From NCBI GenBank assembly GCA_934120735.1, contig CAKOVA010000057.1:1-13702 (forward strand): a stretch of 13,702 nt of DNA, written 5' to 3'. The notes beneath the pieces were generated by a model, which was not told where the DNA came from, made no database searches, and saw nothing but the letters and a program-made list of their open reading frames with translations. This stretch comes from an uncultured Prevotella sp. GTDB lineage: Bacteria; Bacteroidota; Bacteroidia; Bacteroidales; Bacteroidaceae. How positions within the stretch are numbered: position 1 is the first letter of the stretch; the number at the start of each line of letters is the position of its first letter. Both the position numbers and the translations under genes were made by a program. Shown here piece by piece: positions 13,004-13,702 of the stretch.

Positions 13004-13702
13004 TTATTTGTTCATGCACTGTTGAGCTAACTCTACGGCTTTTTTACCAGCCTCGCTCATGGTCTTAGCCACATGGAATTTGGTTCCTTTCAACAGCTCG
13101 CGACCCTCCGCTTCATTGGTACCAGTGAGTCGGATAACGATTGGCATGTCGGTATCGAGCATCTTAAACGCTTCGATTAATCCCTTGGCTACATCGTCGC
13201 AACGTGTAATACCGCCAAAGATATTGATGAGAACCACCCGTACATGACTGTCACTGAGCAACAGTTTCATCGCCTCGACAATCTTCGTAGGATTAGAACT
13301 ACCGCCAATATCCAAGAAATTGGCAGGGTTACCGCCATACAGCTTAATCATATCCATGGTTGCCATGGCCAGTCCGGCACCGTTCACCATGCATCCAATC
13401 TCACCACCAAGGTTGACATAACTAAATCCTTTGTCTTTAGCATCCTGCTCCTTGCGCTCTTCTGCCGTAGGCTCAAAGAGTTCGAAAACATCAGGATGAC
13501 GATACAAGGCATTGTTGTCGAAAGTCATCTTGGCATCAATCGCCTTTACCTCTCCACTCTTGGTCACTACTAATGGATTGATTTCTGCCAACGAAGCATC
13601 TTTCTCTTTGAAGAGACGGTACAGGTTTTGGAAAACTGGAACGGCCTGCTTCACTAACGCTTTGTCATCGAAAAGACAAAAAGCAGCTTCTCTTGCCAAG
13701 TA
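13004..13702 (-). CDS. sucC: Succinyl-CoA synthetase, beta subunit (C-terminal part; 5' end outside the window)
   Basis: The frame runs off the right edge, so only about 232 C-terminal residues are seen of a usual 380 or so; the first visible residues are YLAREAAFCLF. It contains part of the ATP-grasp domain, LAEINPLVV with the metal-binding Glu/Asn and IDAKMTFDNNA, and then the C-terminal domain. That domain has GAGLAMATMDMI, GGNPANFLDIGGSS, INIFGGITRCDDVAKG and VIRLTGTNEAEG. These are the nucleotide- and CoA-interacting motifs of SucC. ATP or GTP specificity cannot be judged from this part. It lies upstream of sucD with 30 bases between, and the promoter is outside the window. Confidence 0.96.
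   Translation of the reverse strand, partial: YLAREAAFCLFDDKALVKQAVPVFQNLYRLFKEKDASLAEINPLVVTKSGEVKAIDAKMTFDNNALYRHPDVFELFEPTAEERKEQDAKDKGFSYVNLGGEIGCMVNGAGLAMATMDMIKLYGGNPANFLDIGGSSNPTKIVEAMKLLLSDSHVRVVLINIFGGITRCDDVAKGLIEAFKMLDTDMPIVIRLTGTNEAEGRELLKGTKFHVAKTMSEAGKKAVELAQQCMNK

Overview
The window looks like chromosomal DNA of a Bacteroidales bacterium, most likely Prevotella or a close relative. This rests on three things. Promoter-like elements of the Bacteroidetes TTTG-N19/20-TAnnTTTG form precede several genes. Shine-Dalgarno sequences are almost absent. The protein set (two-part birA without a DNA-binding domain, thymidine kinase beside an AI-2E-type permease, polyferredoxin fusion) fits that order. 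Species assignment is inference.

Left end (1-1100): an AT-rich, accessory-looking stretch. It holds a possible C-terminal tail of a truncated gene, a small secreted protein resembling NTF2/DUF3828-type immunity proteins, and an orphan fragment resembling the conserved 'HGL' core region of Rhs/polymorphic toxins. I read it as the decayed downstream end of a polymorphic-toxin locus. Next come a two-repeat YccF-family membrane protein (+) and a large membrane-anchored polyferredoxin (-).

Centre (3365-7411): a gene-poor stretch contains an unmarked IS30-family transposase remnant on the minus strand. It ends just upstream of the promoter of a tightly packed umuD-umuC operon (SOS translesion polymerase V type), and a 16-nt dyad covers the promoter -33 region. 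Convergent to umuC is the tdk-perM-like pair (thymidine kinase, then AI-2E family transporter).

Right-centre (7412-11733): tdk and rsmI diverge from a 93-bp spacer with two good facing promoters, both so close to the start codons that near-leaderless transcripts are predicted. rsmI overlaps a coiled-coil lipoprotein gene by 4 bp, and that pair ends in a U-tailed terminator. tadA (-) and yraN-birA (+) diverge from another promoter-bearing spacer. A long terminator hairpin separates birA from pyrH.

Right end (11734-13702): the convergent pyrH/sucD spacer of 373 bp has no gene but carries a series of inverted repeats, including a near-perfect stem of about 26 bp. sucC (cut by the window edge) and sucD then run leftward as an operon for succinyl-CoA synthetase.

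Most of the window is ordinary housekeeping sequence. I do not see a convincing wholly new system. The most interesting parts are the toxin/immunity relic, the hidden IS30 remnant next to the umuDC promoter, the umuDC operator-like dyad, the paired near-leaderless promoters and the hairpin-rich pyrH/sucD spacer.
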